A stretch of DNA of 52,894 nt from Lachnospiraceae bacterium (GCA_017555455.1 JAFZGJ010000081.1:1-52894), one strand, 5' to 3'; counted from the first letter of the stretch, positions 26,043 to 33,283 are shown. Translations and numbers: made by a program. The notes: generated from the letters alone by a model not told the origin.

Positions 26043-26062
26043 ATAAAGAAAGAAGGTCTAAT

Positions 26063-26527
26063 ATGACAAAATCAAACAAATCTAAAGCAGTAGTAGCTTC
26101 AAACAATGAAGTAGTAAAATCTTTTAGAACTCCAAATTGTTCTGTTAACTTTAATGTTATCGTTGACTTTGATGGCGAAATGAAATCGTTGAAATTGACC
26201 AAAGATTCAAGCGTTAACAACATTATGTTGGCGTTGTACAAGAAACATGGTACAAACTTAAATCCTAATGTGTTAGCACAACAAATTCGTAACTTTAAAG
26301 GCGATGGTTGCAAATGTTCTGCGAATTGTATTTCATGGTACAAGAACCATTATAGACCTGAACAAAACAAATTCGTGTCAACTAAAAAGAAAGGCGCAAC
26401 AAAACAAGAGCTTCTTGATAGATTATATGCGGTACCCGGACTTAAGGATTCGCCTGTTGGTCAAGCCTTACCAATGATTCCTGTAACAAAATTGCAAGAA
26501 CTTGTAGACAAATACGAGCTAGCCTAA
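26063..26527 (+). CDS. First early-region protein, unknown (154 aa)
   Basis: Not recognised. Basic (many Lys), with a beta-rich domain at ~25-60 ('VNFNVIVDFDGEMKSLKL') and a Cys/His cluster 'CKCSANCISWYKNH' that could bind zinc. It has a GAAGG site. As the first gene transcribed away from the divergent region it is a candidate early host-takeover or DNA-binding protein. Its stop codon lies in the loop of a perfect hairpin (26516-26537). Confidence 0.75.
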   Translation: MTKSNKSKAVVASNNEVVKSFRTPNCSVNFNVIVDFDGEMKSLKLTKDSSVNNIMLALYKKHGTNLNPNVLAQQIRNFKGDGCKCSANCISWYKNHYRPEQNKFVSTKKKGATKQELLDRLYAVPGLKDSPVGQALPMIPVTKLQELVDKYELA

Positions 26528-26551
26528 CCGCTAGCTCGCGGCTTCGGCCGC
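26516..26551 (+). promoter_or_regulatory. Tandem perfect hairpins at the stop codon
   Basis: GAGCTAGC/GCTAGCTC (8 base pairs, loop CTAACC containing the TAA stop) at 26516-26537 is followed directly by GCGGC-TTCG-GCCGC at 26538-26551, a classic ultra-stable UUCG tetraloop. No U-tract follows, so these are more likely 3'-end protectors or processing signals than terminators. Confidence 0.6.
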
Positions 26552-26581
26552 ATGGACCGAGATACATGAAAGGAGAATCAA

Positions 26582-26731
26582 ATGAAAGAATTATTTGCAT
26601 CTATGCTCATCGCTATTGTCTTTACCCTCATGGTTATATCATGTGCTGAACGTGAAGACCAATTAGTTAACAAACATTGTGGTCACTTGACTGGCTACGA
26701 GTATGGCACATGTCAAGCGAGCATATACTAA
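26582..26731 (+). CDS. Small early lipoprotein (49 aa)
   Basis: Short but well supported: AAAGGAG seven bases before the ATG, and a typical lipoprotein signal of a charged start, a hydrophobic core (residues 4-19) and the lipobox V-I-S-C with acylated Cys21. The mature peptide would be 29 residues with two further Cys. A rho-independent terminator follows 8 bases after the stop. Phage-encoded early lipoproteins are known to block superinfection by masking receptors (for example T5 Llp); that role is plausible here but unproven. An o-spanin is less likely because of its early position and lack of Pro-rich sequence. Confidence 0.7.
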   Translation: MKELFASMLIAIVFTLMVISCAEREDQLVNKHCGHLTGYEYGTCQASIY

Positions 26732-26739
26732 ACCCACGT

Positions 26740-26771
26740 GGACCGAGGTTCGAGGACCTTGGTCCTTTTTT
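26740..26771 (+). terminator. Rho-independent terminator after the lipoprotein gene
   Basis: Ten-base-pair stem GGACCGAGGT / ACCTTGGTCC (one G-U pair), six-base loop, then TTTTTT. It is built out of one copy of the repeat family in this region. Confidence 0.85.
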
Positions 26772-27245
26772 ATTGGAGCTTTTCCCCCTTTCCCGATAGT
26801 CGTAGTAGTCGTGCCCGCATGGACCGAGAGACATGAAGGAAGGTTCTTCCCCCTTTGGTTCTTGCGCGTAGCCGCGTGGGCCGAGAATCAAGGCTCTTGC
26901 AGCATGACCCATACCCATATGGACTCGCTGGAAGCACGTCTCTTCCCCCTTTTTTCTCTAGTCGTGCCCGCATGGACCTAGAATCATGAGTCTTGACCCA
27001 TGTTCCATGCCTCTGTGGATTTGTAACGAATTGCTAAGAGGTTTGAGGCGAGAGGATTGAGTCTTGGCCCTTGGAGGTCCGGTCCGAGACCCAAGAATCA
27101 TGGTCCAAGTGGAAAGGTCTATGCAGATAACAACCCAAATATTAAGAGCAATTTTCCTCCTTTCTAGGATATGCACTATAGAGATATGGAAATAATCCGC
27201 GTGCCACAAGAGCCTCGACTCATGCCGCATGATTCCGCGGCCCAT

Positions 27246-27275
27246 AAAGGAATAGAAATGATAATACATTCCTTT
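27246..27275. repeat. Perfect inverted repeat
   Basis: AAAGGAAT ... ATTCCTTT, an 8-base stem with a 14-base loop, ~60 bases before the -10 box of the next operon. It may be an operator or an RNA hairpin. Confidence 0.4.
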
Positions 27276-27311
27276 ACATAGGACTATAAATTACGACCTA
27301 CTTCCCTCACG

Positions 27312-27340
27312 CTTAAATTTTGCGTAAAGTTTGCTATAAT
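27312..27340 (+). promoter_or_regulatory. Probable promoter for the second early operon
   Basis: A perfect -10 TATAAT at 27335-27340, 55 bases before the ATG at 27395. The -35 (CTTAAA at 17 bases or TTAAAT at 16) is poor, so an activator or early factor may be needed. Confidence 0.45.
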
Positions 27341-27394
27341 ATAAATATAAAATAAATTAAATTAAATAAATAATCTAAATGAAAGGAACTTATT

Positions 27395-27646
27395 ATGAAC
27401 AAAGAATTTGAAGTAACATTCCGCGCTGTCTATATCCCATCAGAGGATATATCTGTAATCTTTAAAGAAATTTATAAAGCCTTAGATAAACCTGAAGTTC
27501 TTGGCGAACATATAATTACCCGTGAAATACAAACCCGGGAAATAGTTGGATTCTATCATGGCGAACCCGATGAATATTCTACATGTTTATTCTTAAAGGA
27601 TGGTCTTAAAGCTGACTATACCTATGATGAAAAGGAGGAAAAGTAA
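27395..27646 (+). CDS. Early protein, unknown (83 aa)
   Basis: Not recognised. Small acidic protein that alternates strands and helices, ending 'YDEKEEK'. It has a GAAAGGAAC site. It leads a string of tightly spaced small genes and couples to the next by TAATG. Confidence 0.65.
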   Translation: MNKEFEVTFRAVYIPSEDISVIFKEIYKALDKPEVLGEHIITREIQTREIVGFYHGEPDEYSTCLFLKDGLKADYTYDEKEEK

Positions 27647-27978
27647 TGAATATCTCTGATATAGATAATTGGGTTAGTACCCACATAACCTTTAATAGTA
27701 GTTGGGAACAACAAGTAAAAGACCTTTGTAAATTCCCGGGACTCGAGAATCAAGAAGCATTAGTTGGGACAACTCTTGATAGATTCTTTGATGCGGGTAG
27801 TGAAATGCCTTATACAGAGACTATCTTAGATGTTTTAGATAGATGTAAGACTAACCGTATAATTGCTCATATAGAACAACTAATAATTGACTTTGAGGAA
27901 ACTAATCAAGATAGTGGAATACTTAGACAACTCCTAGATGATATAGATGTTATTTTAGATGAAAGGAACAAACTATGA
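27646..27978 (+). CDS. Early protein, unknown (110 aa)
   Basis: Not recognised. Acidic and helical, with paired helices in the C-terminal half ('IIAHIEQLIIDFEE', 'LRQLLDDIDVILDE'), suggesting a small dimeric or partner-binding protein. It has an AAAAGGAGG site. ATGA overlap with the next gene. Confidence 0.65.
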   Translation: MNISDIDNWVSTHITFNSSWEQQVKDLCKFPGLENQEALVGTTLDRFFDAGSEMPYTETILDVLDRCKTNRIIAHIEQLIIDFEETNQDSGILRQLLDDIDVILDERNKL

Positions 27979-28148
27979 AATATTATTTAGAACTAACTAT
28001 TGAAGTTGAAGATAATAGACTCTATATTTGTGAGAACAGTACTAGTTACTATACTACTCCTGTTGAAGATTTAGATGAAATCCCTGAAATCGTGGCTAAT
28101 TATATTAAAGAAAATATAGAATATAGAAAGGAGAATCAAGATGCCTAA
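27975..28148 (+). CDS. Small early protein (57 aa)
   Basis: A short gene fitting exactly between its neighbours: ATGA overlap upstream and an 8-base overlap with the next gene, whose ribosome site lies inside it. Acidic; begins with a beta strand ('MKYYLELTIEVEDN'). Weak own site (AAAGGAAC, 7-8 bases). Function unknown. Confidence 0.55.
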   Translation: MKYYLELTIEVEDNRLYICENSTSYYTTPVEDLDEIPEIVANYIKENIEYRKENQDA

Positions 28149-28773
28149 ATTTTTGTTAACTAAGTGCTTAACCTGGGAAGAGCTATCCCAAGAACAAAGA
28201 CAAAAGATTATTGACCGTGATAGAGATATTCTCTTAGACTTTACCTCCGCTGAAGATTTAATCTGGGACTTATCTGATGCAGGACGTGAGATAGCTGATG
28301 CAGGGTTTTTAGACCCTGAGATTGAATTCTCTTACTCTTGTAGTCAGGGAGACGGTGCCTGCTTTGATTGCTCAAGATTTAATTGGGACCTTTTGTTGGA
28401 AGATTTGGATATTCCTCACAAAAAATTCTTTATTAAATATCTCGAAGAAGGCACAAACATAGACTATGGTATTCGTAGACCTAATGCCTCATTCGCTTAC
28501 CACTATTCTCATGAGAGATGCCGCACATTCTTTATTGAGACACAATATGGCTGGCCTTCAAGAGTATGTGAAATCTATGAAAAGGTAGAAAAACATATTG
28601 AGGCCAAAAGATTAGACATGAGCCAAGAAGCCTTCTCCATGATAACTAAAGAAATAGATTGGTTAAGAAGTGATGAATGTCTTGCGGAACATTTAGCTAG
28701 CTATGGCTGGTACTTTAGAGAAGATGACCTTAAAGTAGCTGATGATACTAAGTTAATAGATATGCCTATGTAA
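28141..28773 (+). CDS. Conserved phage protein with SQGDGACF motif (210 aa)
   Basis: 'EFSYSCSQGDGACFDC' at ~80-95 is the hallmark of a broad phage/plasmid family, sometimes annotated (without good proof) as an antitoxin-like protein. The C-terminus contains 'YGWYFREDDL'. It is acidic. Its function is unknown. It has an AAAGGAG site. Confidence 0.7.
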   Translation: MPKFLLTKCLTWEELSQEQRQKIIDRDRDILLDFTSAEDLIWDLSDAGREIADAGFLDPEIEFSYSCSQGDGACFDCSRFNWDLLLEDLDIPHKKFFIKYLEEGTNIDYGIRRPNASFAYHYSHERCRTFFIETQYGWPSRVCEIYEKVEKHIEAKRLDMSQEAFSMITKEIDWLRSDECLAEHLASYGWYFREDDLKVADDTKLIDMPM

Positions 28774-28783
28774 AGGAGGAAAA

Positions 28784-29185
28784 ATGTCTAAATTAAAACT
28801 CGAACAAATCTCACCTGGTGAAGCTGAAAGACTCGGAACAATTTTTAGAAACCTTAGACACTTTGGATTTAAGAAAGCTATGCTTTCATTCTCGGATATA
28901 GATATAATTTATAGATGTCTTGGCGTTAAAATACCTGTGGGTGAAAACATGTATCTCTACGTATCTGAATATGTAACCTTAATGAATAAGTTCTATGAAT
29001 TATATCGCTGGGGAACATACGATGATGAGGATGAATGCGTATGGCTTCTAAATAAGATTAAATCAAAAGCATGGCACAATATACGAAACCAATACTATGG
29101 ACGACTTAATTACCATATGCTTGTAGCCTTAGTTCATTGTCATGGCAGAGCTTGTAAATTAAAGATAAACCCACATCGATTATAA
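28784..29185 (+). CDS. Early protein, unknown (133 aa)
   Basis: Not recognised. Mostly helical and rich in Tyr, Leu and Arg; the C-terminus is basic ('GRACKLKINPHRL'). Strong AAAGGAGG site ten bases after the previous stop. Confidence 0.65.
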   Translation: MSKLKLEQISPGEAERLGTIFRNLRHFGFKKAMLSFSDIDIIYRCLGVKIPVGENMYLYVSEYVTLMNKFYELYRWGTYDDEDECVWLLNKIKSKAWHNIRNQYYGRLNYHMLVALVHCHGRACKLKINPHRL

Positions 29186-29195
29186 GGACAAATTT

Positions 29196-29402
29196 ATGGA
29201 TGATAAGAAATACGAAGAAATACTTGAGACAAGAATCAAAGTAAATTACCCATACGAATATGCACTCTTGAAATCTGACCTTAAAGAAAACATGAAGAAA
29301 CGTCCACCATGCGTAGAATCAAGAGACACAAAAGAAGAATTTCATATTGTAGATAGAAATATTCGTAGACAAATAAGATGGTCAGGGAAAATAATTTATT
29401 AG
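29196..29402 (+). CDS. Small basic early protein, unknown (68 aa)
   Basis: Not recognised. Lys/Arg/Glu-rich and helical; ends 'RNIRRQIRWSGKIIY'. AAGGAC upstream. It is the last gene before a likely internal promoter. Confidence 0.55.
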   Translation: MDDKKYEEILETRIKVNYPYEYALLKSDLKENMKKRPPCVESRDTKEEFHIVDRNIRRQIRWSGKIIY

Positions 29403-29416
29403 CTACTTCCCAAGTA

Positions 29417-29445
29417 TTCGCAAAAAACTGATATTTTGATAATAT
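29417..29445 (+). promoter_or_regulatory. Probable internal early promoter
   Basis: -35 TTCGCA, 17-base spacer beginning AAAAAC, -10 TAATAT. It resembles the TTCACAAAA class elsewhere in the window and lies 35 bases before the next gene. Confidence 0.5.
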
Positions 29446-29479
29446 AATAATGTAAACAAACAAATGAAAGGAGCTGCCT

Positions 29480-30142
29480 ATGAGCACAAGAGCAAACTAT
29501 ATCTTTAAGTCTGGTAGAAAGACTTTAGCAACATTCTACATTCATCATGACGGTTATCCGGAAGGAGCTGCTGAATATTTTCATAAAGCTTTAATCTTTG
29601 ATAACGGCAAAATCAATTCCCCGGATGCGTTTTTAAGAGCAAACCATGCTTGTGAAATAAGCTGCATACATGGTGACATCGAATACCTTTATGAATTTGA
29701 TATTCAAACCCAAAAACTTAAAGTATTTAAAATATATTTCACTGAAACAGGGAACGAGAAATCTTTATATATTGTAGATGATATTTATATGTTCATCAAC
29801 AGATATAGTGTAGTATTTTCCTCAAGCACCAAGCTCCATGAATATAGACGCAAGTACTCATGGCAAAGTGACTCAGAGATTGAACAAATAATTAAGAATG
29901 AAAAAACATGGCATTATATCTCTGCTCAAAGTAGACATAATCGCACAGACAAAACTCAGGCAAGATGTTTAGAATTAGTATACAAAGAACTAAGACAAGC
30001 AACTGAAGAACTTGTAGAAGATTCTATAAGATACGGCACAGATAATCCTAACTATACTCATCTTGTAATATGGCAATATAACTTAATGAAACAATTAGAA
30101 GTGTTAGTGAATATATCAAACGGTAAAAAGGAGGAAAAGTAA
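29480..30142 (+). CDS. Conserved phage protein, MSTRAN family (220 aa)
   Basis: The N-terminus 'MSTRANYIFKSGRKTLATFY', then 'HHDGYPEGA', matches a common phage family (M-S-T-R-A-N, then H-x-D-G-Y-P-E-G) of unknown function. The rest is helical and polar. AAAGGAG site. TAATG coupling to the next gene. Confidence 0.75.
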   Translation: MSTRANYIFKSGRKTLATFYIHHDGYPEGAAEYFHKALIFDNGKINSPDAFLRANHACEISCIHGDIEYLYEFDIQTQKLKVFKIYFTETGNEKSLYIVDDIYMFINRYSVVFSSSTKLHEYRRKYSWQSDSEIEQIIKNEKTWHYISAQSRHNRTDKTQARCLELVYKELRQATEELVEDSIRYGTDNPNYTHLVIWQYNLMKQLEVLVNISNGKKEEK

Positions 30143-30351
30143 TGTTATTAGATGATTTAATAGAACAGCTTCAAGAATTACAAGAAGAGGCAGAAGACAG
30201 TTGTTGTAATTATATGGAAGTATTAGTACATTTTCAATCAAATTATCCTCTAAAAGCTAATATTGTAAATATTAAATTTATGGACGATGGAACAATAGCC
30301 ATTGCTTTAGAAGATGCTACAGAATATGGCAGTAAGGAGGCCTGGGAATAA
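30142..30351 (+). CDS. Small acidic early protein (69 aa)
   Basis: Not recognised. An acidic helical start ('LIEQLQELQEEAEDSC') followed by a three-strand-like half. AAAAGGAGG site; TAATG on both sides. Confidence 0.6.
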   Translation: MLLDDLIEQLQELQEEAEDSCCNYMEVLVHFQSNYPLKANIVNIKFMDDGTIAIALEDATEYGSKEAWE

Positions 30352-30563
30352 TGCTCGAGAAATCACATAAAGGACCAAAAACCTTGAACCCAGGGAAATC
30401 ATGTGCAGATTGTGAACACCATGTATGTGGTAATCAGTGCATGAGTAAACCAAAAATGAGCTGCCATGGATTTTGTATGGCAAAACATAGACCAAAACAA
30501 TGTTCAATGAGCGGCAAAATGTGTAAGCACTTTAAACAAGTAGATTGGAGAATGATAATATGA
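30351..30563 (+). CDS. Cys-rich, probably zinc-binding small protein (70 aa)
   Basis: Ten Cys and several His within 70 residues, including 'CADCEHHVCGNQC' and 'CSMSGKMCKHF', suggesting one or two zinc sites. Basic. Small zinc proteins of this type often interact with host proteins or nucleic acid; no specific role can be assigned. TAATG upstream, ATGA downstream. Confidence 0.65.
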   Translation: MLEKSHKGPKTLNPGKSCADCEHHVCGNQCMSKPKMSCHGFCMAKHRPKQCSMSGKMCKHFKQVDWRMII

Positions 30564-30811
30564 CACCACCAAGACCACCGATGCCAATATTGTTTGGCAA
30601 CAAAAATCAAGAAGTTGATATTCCAGATTTCTTAAAGAAGCCTCAAGAAACAAAAAGAACAATCTCCGACACAATATTACAAGAACTATTAAAACATGAA
30701 TATAGAAAAGGTGATATTGCTGGATGGGCTCGAGGCTTTTTAACCGGAATCCTTATCACACTTGTAATTGAGGCTATTCTCGAAACGATTGGAATAATAC
30801 AATTCACTTAG
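30560..30811 (+). CDS. Small single-pass membrane protein (83 aa)
   Basis: I start at ATG 30560 (ATGA overlap, GGAG nine bases upstream) rather than the in-frame TTG before it. The N-terminal half is Pro-rich and cytosolic-like; residues ~55-80 ('GFLTGILITLVIEAILETIG') form a membrane helix, N-in by charge. A superinfection or membrane-associated early role is possible but unproven. Confidence 0.6.
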   Translation: MTPPRPPMPILFGNKNQEVDIPDFLKKPQETKRTISDTILQELLKHEYRKGDIAGWARGFLTGILITLVIEAILETIGIIQFT

Positions 30812-30819
30812 ACCTCTTA

Positions 30820-30848
30820 TTTACAAAATCAACTGTTTGTAGTATAAT
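30820..30848 (+). promoter_or_regulatory. Strong promoter for the Lys/Ala-tailed protein
   Basis: -35 TTTACA, 17-base spacer beginning AAATCA, -10 TATAAT. It is the plus-strand member of the class seen at 21714 and 25166. Confidence 0.8.
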
Positions 30849-30909
30849 ATAATTATATAAATGATGTAACCAGGACGTAAGAAACATGAAACATGAAAGG
30901 AGCAAACTT

Positions 30910-31524
30910 ATGACATCATCAAACTGGAAAGAAATTTTACACGAAGGCATCGTAAAGTACATGCCAGAAAATGCGCAATTTAAGAATGGAGTACCTAACA
31001 TTGCGGCAATCACAAGAGCAGGCATCGCTGCTGACGAATCAGGTGAATACAGCAATCCACGTGTATTTACTAACGAAGAAATTCAAAGACAAGTGGGATT
31101 AATTCACAAAGCTGGAACACCTATGAATTGTATTCGCTGGTACAGAACAAACCCTGGACCAAGAAACATTACACCTCGTGTAACATTCAAAGAAGCTTAT
31201 GCAGTATTCAAGGAACAAGGTAAGTCTATTCCACAAGAAGCATTAGCTGAGATTGCTGAAGCAAACTTGCATATCATCTTTGCAACACGCGGTGCAGACT
31301 TAACAAAACTTTCTGAATTTAAAGTAATGGAAAACTTTAAAGAAGAAATGGAAAAAAGAAAACAAGAATCAATGTCAGCTAAATTAGAAAAAGCACGTGC
31401 AGCTAAAGCAGCTAAAGCAGCTGAGAAAGCTAAGCCTGAAGCTGAAACAACTGAAGAAGTTCAAGCTGATGCTACTCCAGTTGAAAAGAAAAAACCTACT
31501 AAAAAACTTAAATTGAAAAAATAA
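30910..31524 (+). CDS. Abundant-looking protein with Lys/Ala-rich tail, unknown (204 aa)
   Basis: This gene is transcribed alone, between a strong promoter and a strong terminator, with AAAGGAG seven to eight bases before ATG 30910 (the earlier in-frame ATG lacks a site). Residues 1-140 form an unrecognised alpha/beta domain. The remainder is 'KLEKARAAKAAKAAEKAK'-type helix and ends 'KKPTKKLKLKK', like histone-like or nucleoid tails. High-level nucleic-acid binding is a reasonable inference, but no family is recognised. Confidence 0.7.
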   Translation: MTSSNWKEILHEGIVKYMPENAQFKNGVPNIAAITRAGIAADESGEYSNPRVFTNEEIQRQVGLIHKAGTPMNCIRWYRTNPGPRNITPRVTFKEAYAVFKEQGKSIPQEALAEIAEANLHIIFATRGADLTKLSEFKVMENFKEEMEKRKQESMSAKLEKARAAKAAKAAEKAKPEAETTEEVQADATPVEKKKPTKKLKLKK

Positions 31525-31546
31525 AATCAGATATTCTTGAAAATTT

Positions 31547-31594
31547 AAACCGGGTCTAACTACCAAAATGTTTCATACCCACGACCCGGTTTTT
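31547..31594 (+). terminator. Rho-independent terminator
   Basis: Stem AAACCGGGTC / GACCCGGTTT around a 26-base loop, running into TTTTTC, 23 bases after the stop codon. Confidence 0.8.
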
Positions 31595-31608
31595 CTTTAG
31601 AAAGTGAG

Positions 31609-31887
31609 GTGAGAACAATAACAAATCATTGTATACAAAGGCTATCAGAAAGATATTTGTTAGACCTTACATATCAAGAATTAAATAATATAAGAAAATT
31701 AATTAAGACTGGATATTATATTTTAATACGTGTGGAAGATAATAAAGTGAGGCTATTAACTAGGTATCAAGGGCGATATATAACATTCGTAATGACAAAT
31801 GACTTTAGTAAATTCATAACAGCTCTTCCATACAATCAAAATGACCTACCGTATATTGAACAATTTGTAAAGGAATTTGACACATGA
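31609..31887 (+). CDS. Small DUF4258-like protein (up to 92 aa)
   Basis: 'ITNHCIQRLSERYL' followed by alternating strands and a final 'DFSKFITALPY' resembles DUF4258/RelE-fold proteins (H-x-x-x-R-x-x-E-R, then a curved sheet), but weakly. The start is unclear: GTG at 31609 has little upstream, while a near-perfect GAGGTGA overlaps it and would suit a start at the ATA codon at 31618. If RelE-like, it could be an RNase or inhibitor; not established. Confidence 0.5.
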   Translation: MRTITNHCIQRLSERYLLDLTYQELNNIRKLIKTGYYILIRVEDNKVRLLTRYQGRYITFVMTNDFSKFITALPYNQNDLPYIEQFVKEFDT

Positions 31888-32114
31888 GCACATCTACTAT
31901 CGTAAAAAAGAGAAGATTAAACAGAAAATCAATTGAAGCAATGACATTAATCGACAGAGGAAATCGAAAGTTATTAGATTCCCTGGAAACGCTCGGACCA
32001 AGTATGACTACTGATGAATTCGCACAAGTTTATAAAGCAATGAATAAAATCATGAAGCTACAATGTCAGGCATATCAAGTAATGTTATCGATAAAGGAGG
32101 AAACGTGGACTTAA
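31884..32114 (+). CDS. Small basic helical protein (76 aa)
   Basis: Not recognised. Basic N-terminus ('VKKRRLNRKSIEAM') and two long helices. ATGA overlap with the preceding gene suggests the pair is coupled. Confidence 0.6.
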   Translation: MSTSTIVKKRRLNRKSIEAMTLIDRGNRKLLDSLETLGPSMTTDEFAQVYKAMNKIMKLQCQAYQVMLSIKEETWT

Positions 32115-32374
32115 ATAATACTTTTTATATCTTGTATATACAGAACACAAGTGAATCAAGAAAAACTAATAGACTGGTTGTGTTCTATTCCAGGGAGACA
32201 TTAGACCCAGTGATAGCATTTGATTTAACAGCCTTGAATTGTATACCGACTGGACACGCAATGCTAGAGCATGTCACCATAACTCTACCACAGTATAGAC
32301 AATTTAAAAAGAAATTTACTGAAATGGGTATATTACAAGATAGGGGTAAAGCATTGCCAGAGAAGATTGGCTAG
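32105..32374 (+). CDS. Early protein, unknown (89 aa)
   Basis: Not recognised. I use GTG at 32105, five bases after AAAGGAGG; an in-frame ATG 42 bases earlier lies deep inside the previous gene with no site. Beta-rich start ('NTFYILYIQNTSES') and basic C-terminus. Confidence 0.6.
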   Translation: MDLNNTFYILYIQNTSESRKTNRLVVFYSRETLDPVIAFDLTALNCIPTGHAMLEHVTITLPQYRQFKKKFTEMGILQDRGKALPEKIG

Positions 32375-32404
32375 TTATCTATATAAAAATGCTTAGGTCT
32401 TAAT

Positions 32405-32433
32405 ATAAAAAGTTTAAAATAATTTGATATAAT
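32405..32433 (+). promoter_or_regulatory. Weak promoter candidate
   Basis: TATAAT at 32428-32433 in a 100-base gap, 42 bases before the next ATG. No good -35 hexamer at 16-18 bases (ATAAAA). Confidence 0.35.
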
Positions 32434-32474
32434 AAATAATAAGAAAGAATTTTAAGTAAAACCAGGAGTAAGTT

Positions 32475-32960
32475 ATGAAAACTATTAAAAGACACACAAC
32501 ACGTGGACCGAGAGGCTTAGTCTCTAAAACCGTTAAAACATTAATCAAGAGAGGAGATTTATCAGATAAAGAAATTTGTGCTTATATTAAATCGATGTGG
32601 CCAGAGGCTAATACATCTGTGAAAGCTGTTCAATATTATAGACATCAAATGAGAAATGATGGTCTAATACCAGCAGCTAAAATTAATAGAAGAAAAGATA
32701 GAACAATTTTAATGTGGGAACTTATTCCAGGACCTGATGCTGAGTGTACTGATATGCAACTTGAAGGTCAGTATGATGGTAAACATTTAATCAAACGTTG
32801 TAGAGAAGTTTTAATCGCGCTAACTCAATGCTCAAAAGATTATGCTTATGAGAATTTATATTCAGTACCTTCTTGCGCACTATTCTTACATGACATTGGC
32901 TGGGAATGTATTGAATTTCAAATGACAGTAAAGATTAATGAATATGTGGAGGAAGAATAA
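32475..32960 (+). CDS. Putative HTH DNA-binding protein (161 aa)
   Basis: The N-terminal ~70 residues are basic and look like a winged or helix-turn-helix domain: 'LIKRGDLSDKEICAYIKSMW' then 'TSVKAVQYYRHQMRNDG', the pattern of small phage and archaeal HTH proteins that close with a recognition helix and Arg-x-x-x-Arg-x-x-Gly. The C-terminal half is unrecognised. A transcriptional role is plausible. CAGGAG site. Confidence 0.6.
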   Translation: MKTIKRHTTRGPRGLVSKTVKTLIKRGDLSDKEICAYIKSMWPEANTSVKAVQYYRHQMRNDGLIPAAKINRRKDRTILMWELIPGPDAECTDMQLEGQYDGKHLIKRCREVLIALTQCSKDYAYENLYSVPSCALFLHDIGWECIEFQMTVKINEYVEEE

Positions 32961-33283
32961 TGTTTCAAATAATTATTGGCTTAGCAATTACATATGGCAT
33001 ATGCTATGCTCTTGATAGAATTGCACATTATTGTGACTTTACACTTCCACAGATTCAAGAAAAAAAATACAAAAAACAAGTTATCGAAAAATTTGGGCCA
33101 GGTCAACCTGAGGATTTACTTGGCTTAGAAAGAAAAAATCTTGAAACATTAGAACGACGCGCTGCAGCTTATGCTTTAAAGATGACACTCCATATGCAAG
33201 ATTGGCCAGCTGCAACACAAAAAGAATATTATGATATGCACTATAATTATTACTTCAACAAATATAAATACATTTACTCTTGA
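32960..33283 (+). CDS. Small protein with N-terminal membrane helix (107 aa)
   Basis: Residues 2-20 ('FQIIIGLAITYGICYALD') form an N-terminal membrane anchor; the rest is basic and helical ('LERKNLETLERRAAAYALK'). Function unknown. TAATG with the preceding HTH gene. Last gene of the plus-strand early block. Confidence 0.6.
   Translation: MFQIIIGLAITYGICYALDRIAHYCDFTLPQIQEKKYKKQVIEKFGPGQPEDLLGLERKNLETLERRAAAYALKMTLHMQDWPAATQKEYYDMHYNYYFNKYKYIYS

Larger units (their letters stand above)
25195..26062. other. Divergent non-coding control region (868 bases)
   Basis: There is no supportable gene between the minus-strand packaging operon and the plus-strand early genes. It is very A+T-rich, with repeated AATATTTTAATAAC-type units (separate entries), long A/T homopolymer stretches near 25520-25550, a G+C-rich island at 25792-25832 and a hairpin at 26008-26042 in the presumed leader of the first early gene. 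A weak -35/-10 pair can be argued near 25959-26004, but none is convincing. Origin, packaging site or early control region are the candidate roles. Confidence 0.6.
26547..26989 (+). repeat. Degenerate G+C-rich repeat array (CCCGCATGGACCGAG family)
   Basis: Copies of a ~23-base motif approximating CCCGCATGGACCGAGAATCA (then TGA) start at 26547, 26733, 26814, 26871, ~26912 (weak) and 26967. The 20-base sequence TAGTCGTGCCCGCATGGACC is exact at 26806-26825 and 26959-26978. Pyrimidine tracts TTCCCCCTTT lie between copies (~26782, 26847, 26943). Copy 2 forms the terminator at 26740-26771. More diverged or inverted pieces continue to ~27240. Spacing is irregular, so this is not CRISPR. Confidence 0.6.
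26772..27394. other. Non-coding repeat-rich stretch (623 bases)
   Basis: No supportable gene on either strand. It contains repeat copies and pyrimidine tracts to ~26990, then less regular sequence with related fragments (27081-27106 'GGTCCGAGACCC', 27218-27236 GACTCATG..CATGATTC), a hairpin at 27246-27275 and a weak promoter at 27312-27340. G+C content is clearly above the flanks in the first 500 bases. Confidence 0.55.

Noticed and set aside
26547-26989. CRISPR-like array
   Set aside because: Repeats are degenerate, spacing varies from ~40 to ~190 bases, and there are no uniform spacers or cas genes.
26667-27269. Minus-strand open frames with recurring L-G-P-R/C-G tripeptides
   Set aside because: The repeats arise because the DNA motif recurs; the copies fall in different frames, there are no ribosome sites, and the frames overlap a strong plus-strand terminator and the lipoprotein gene.
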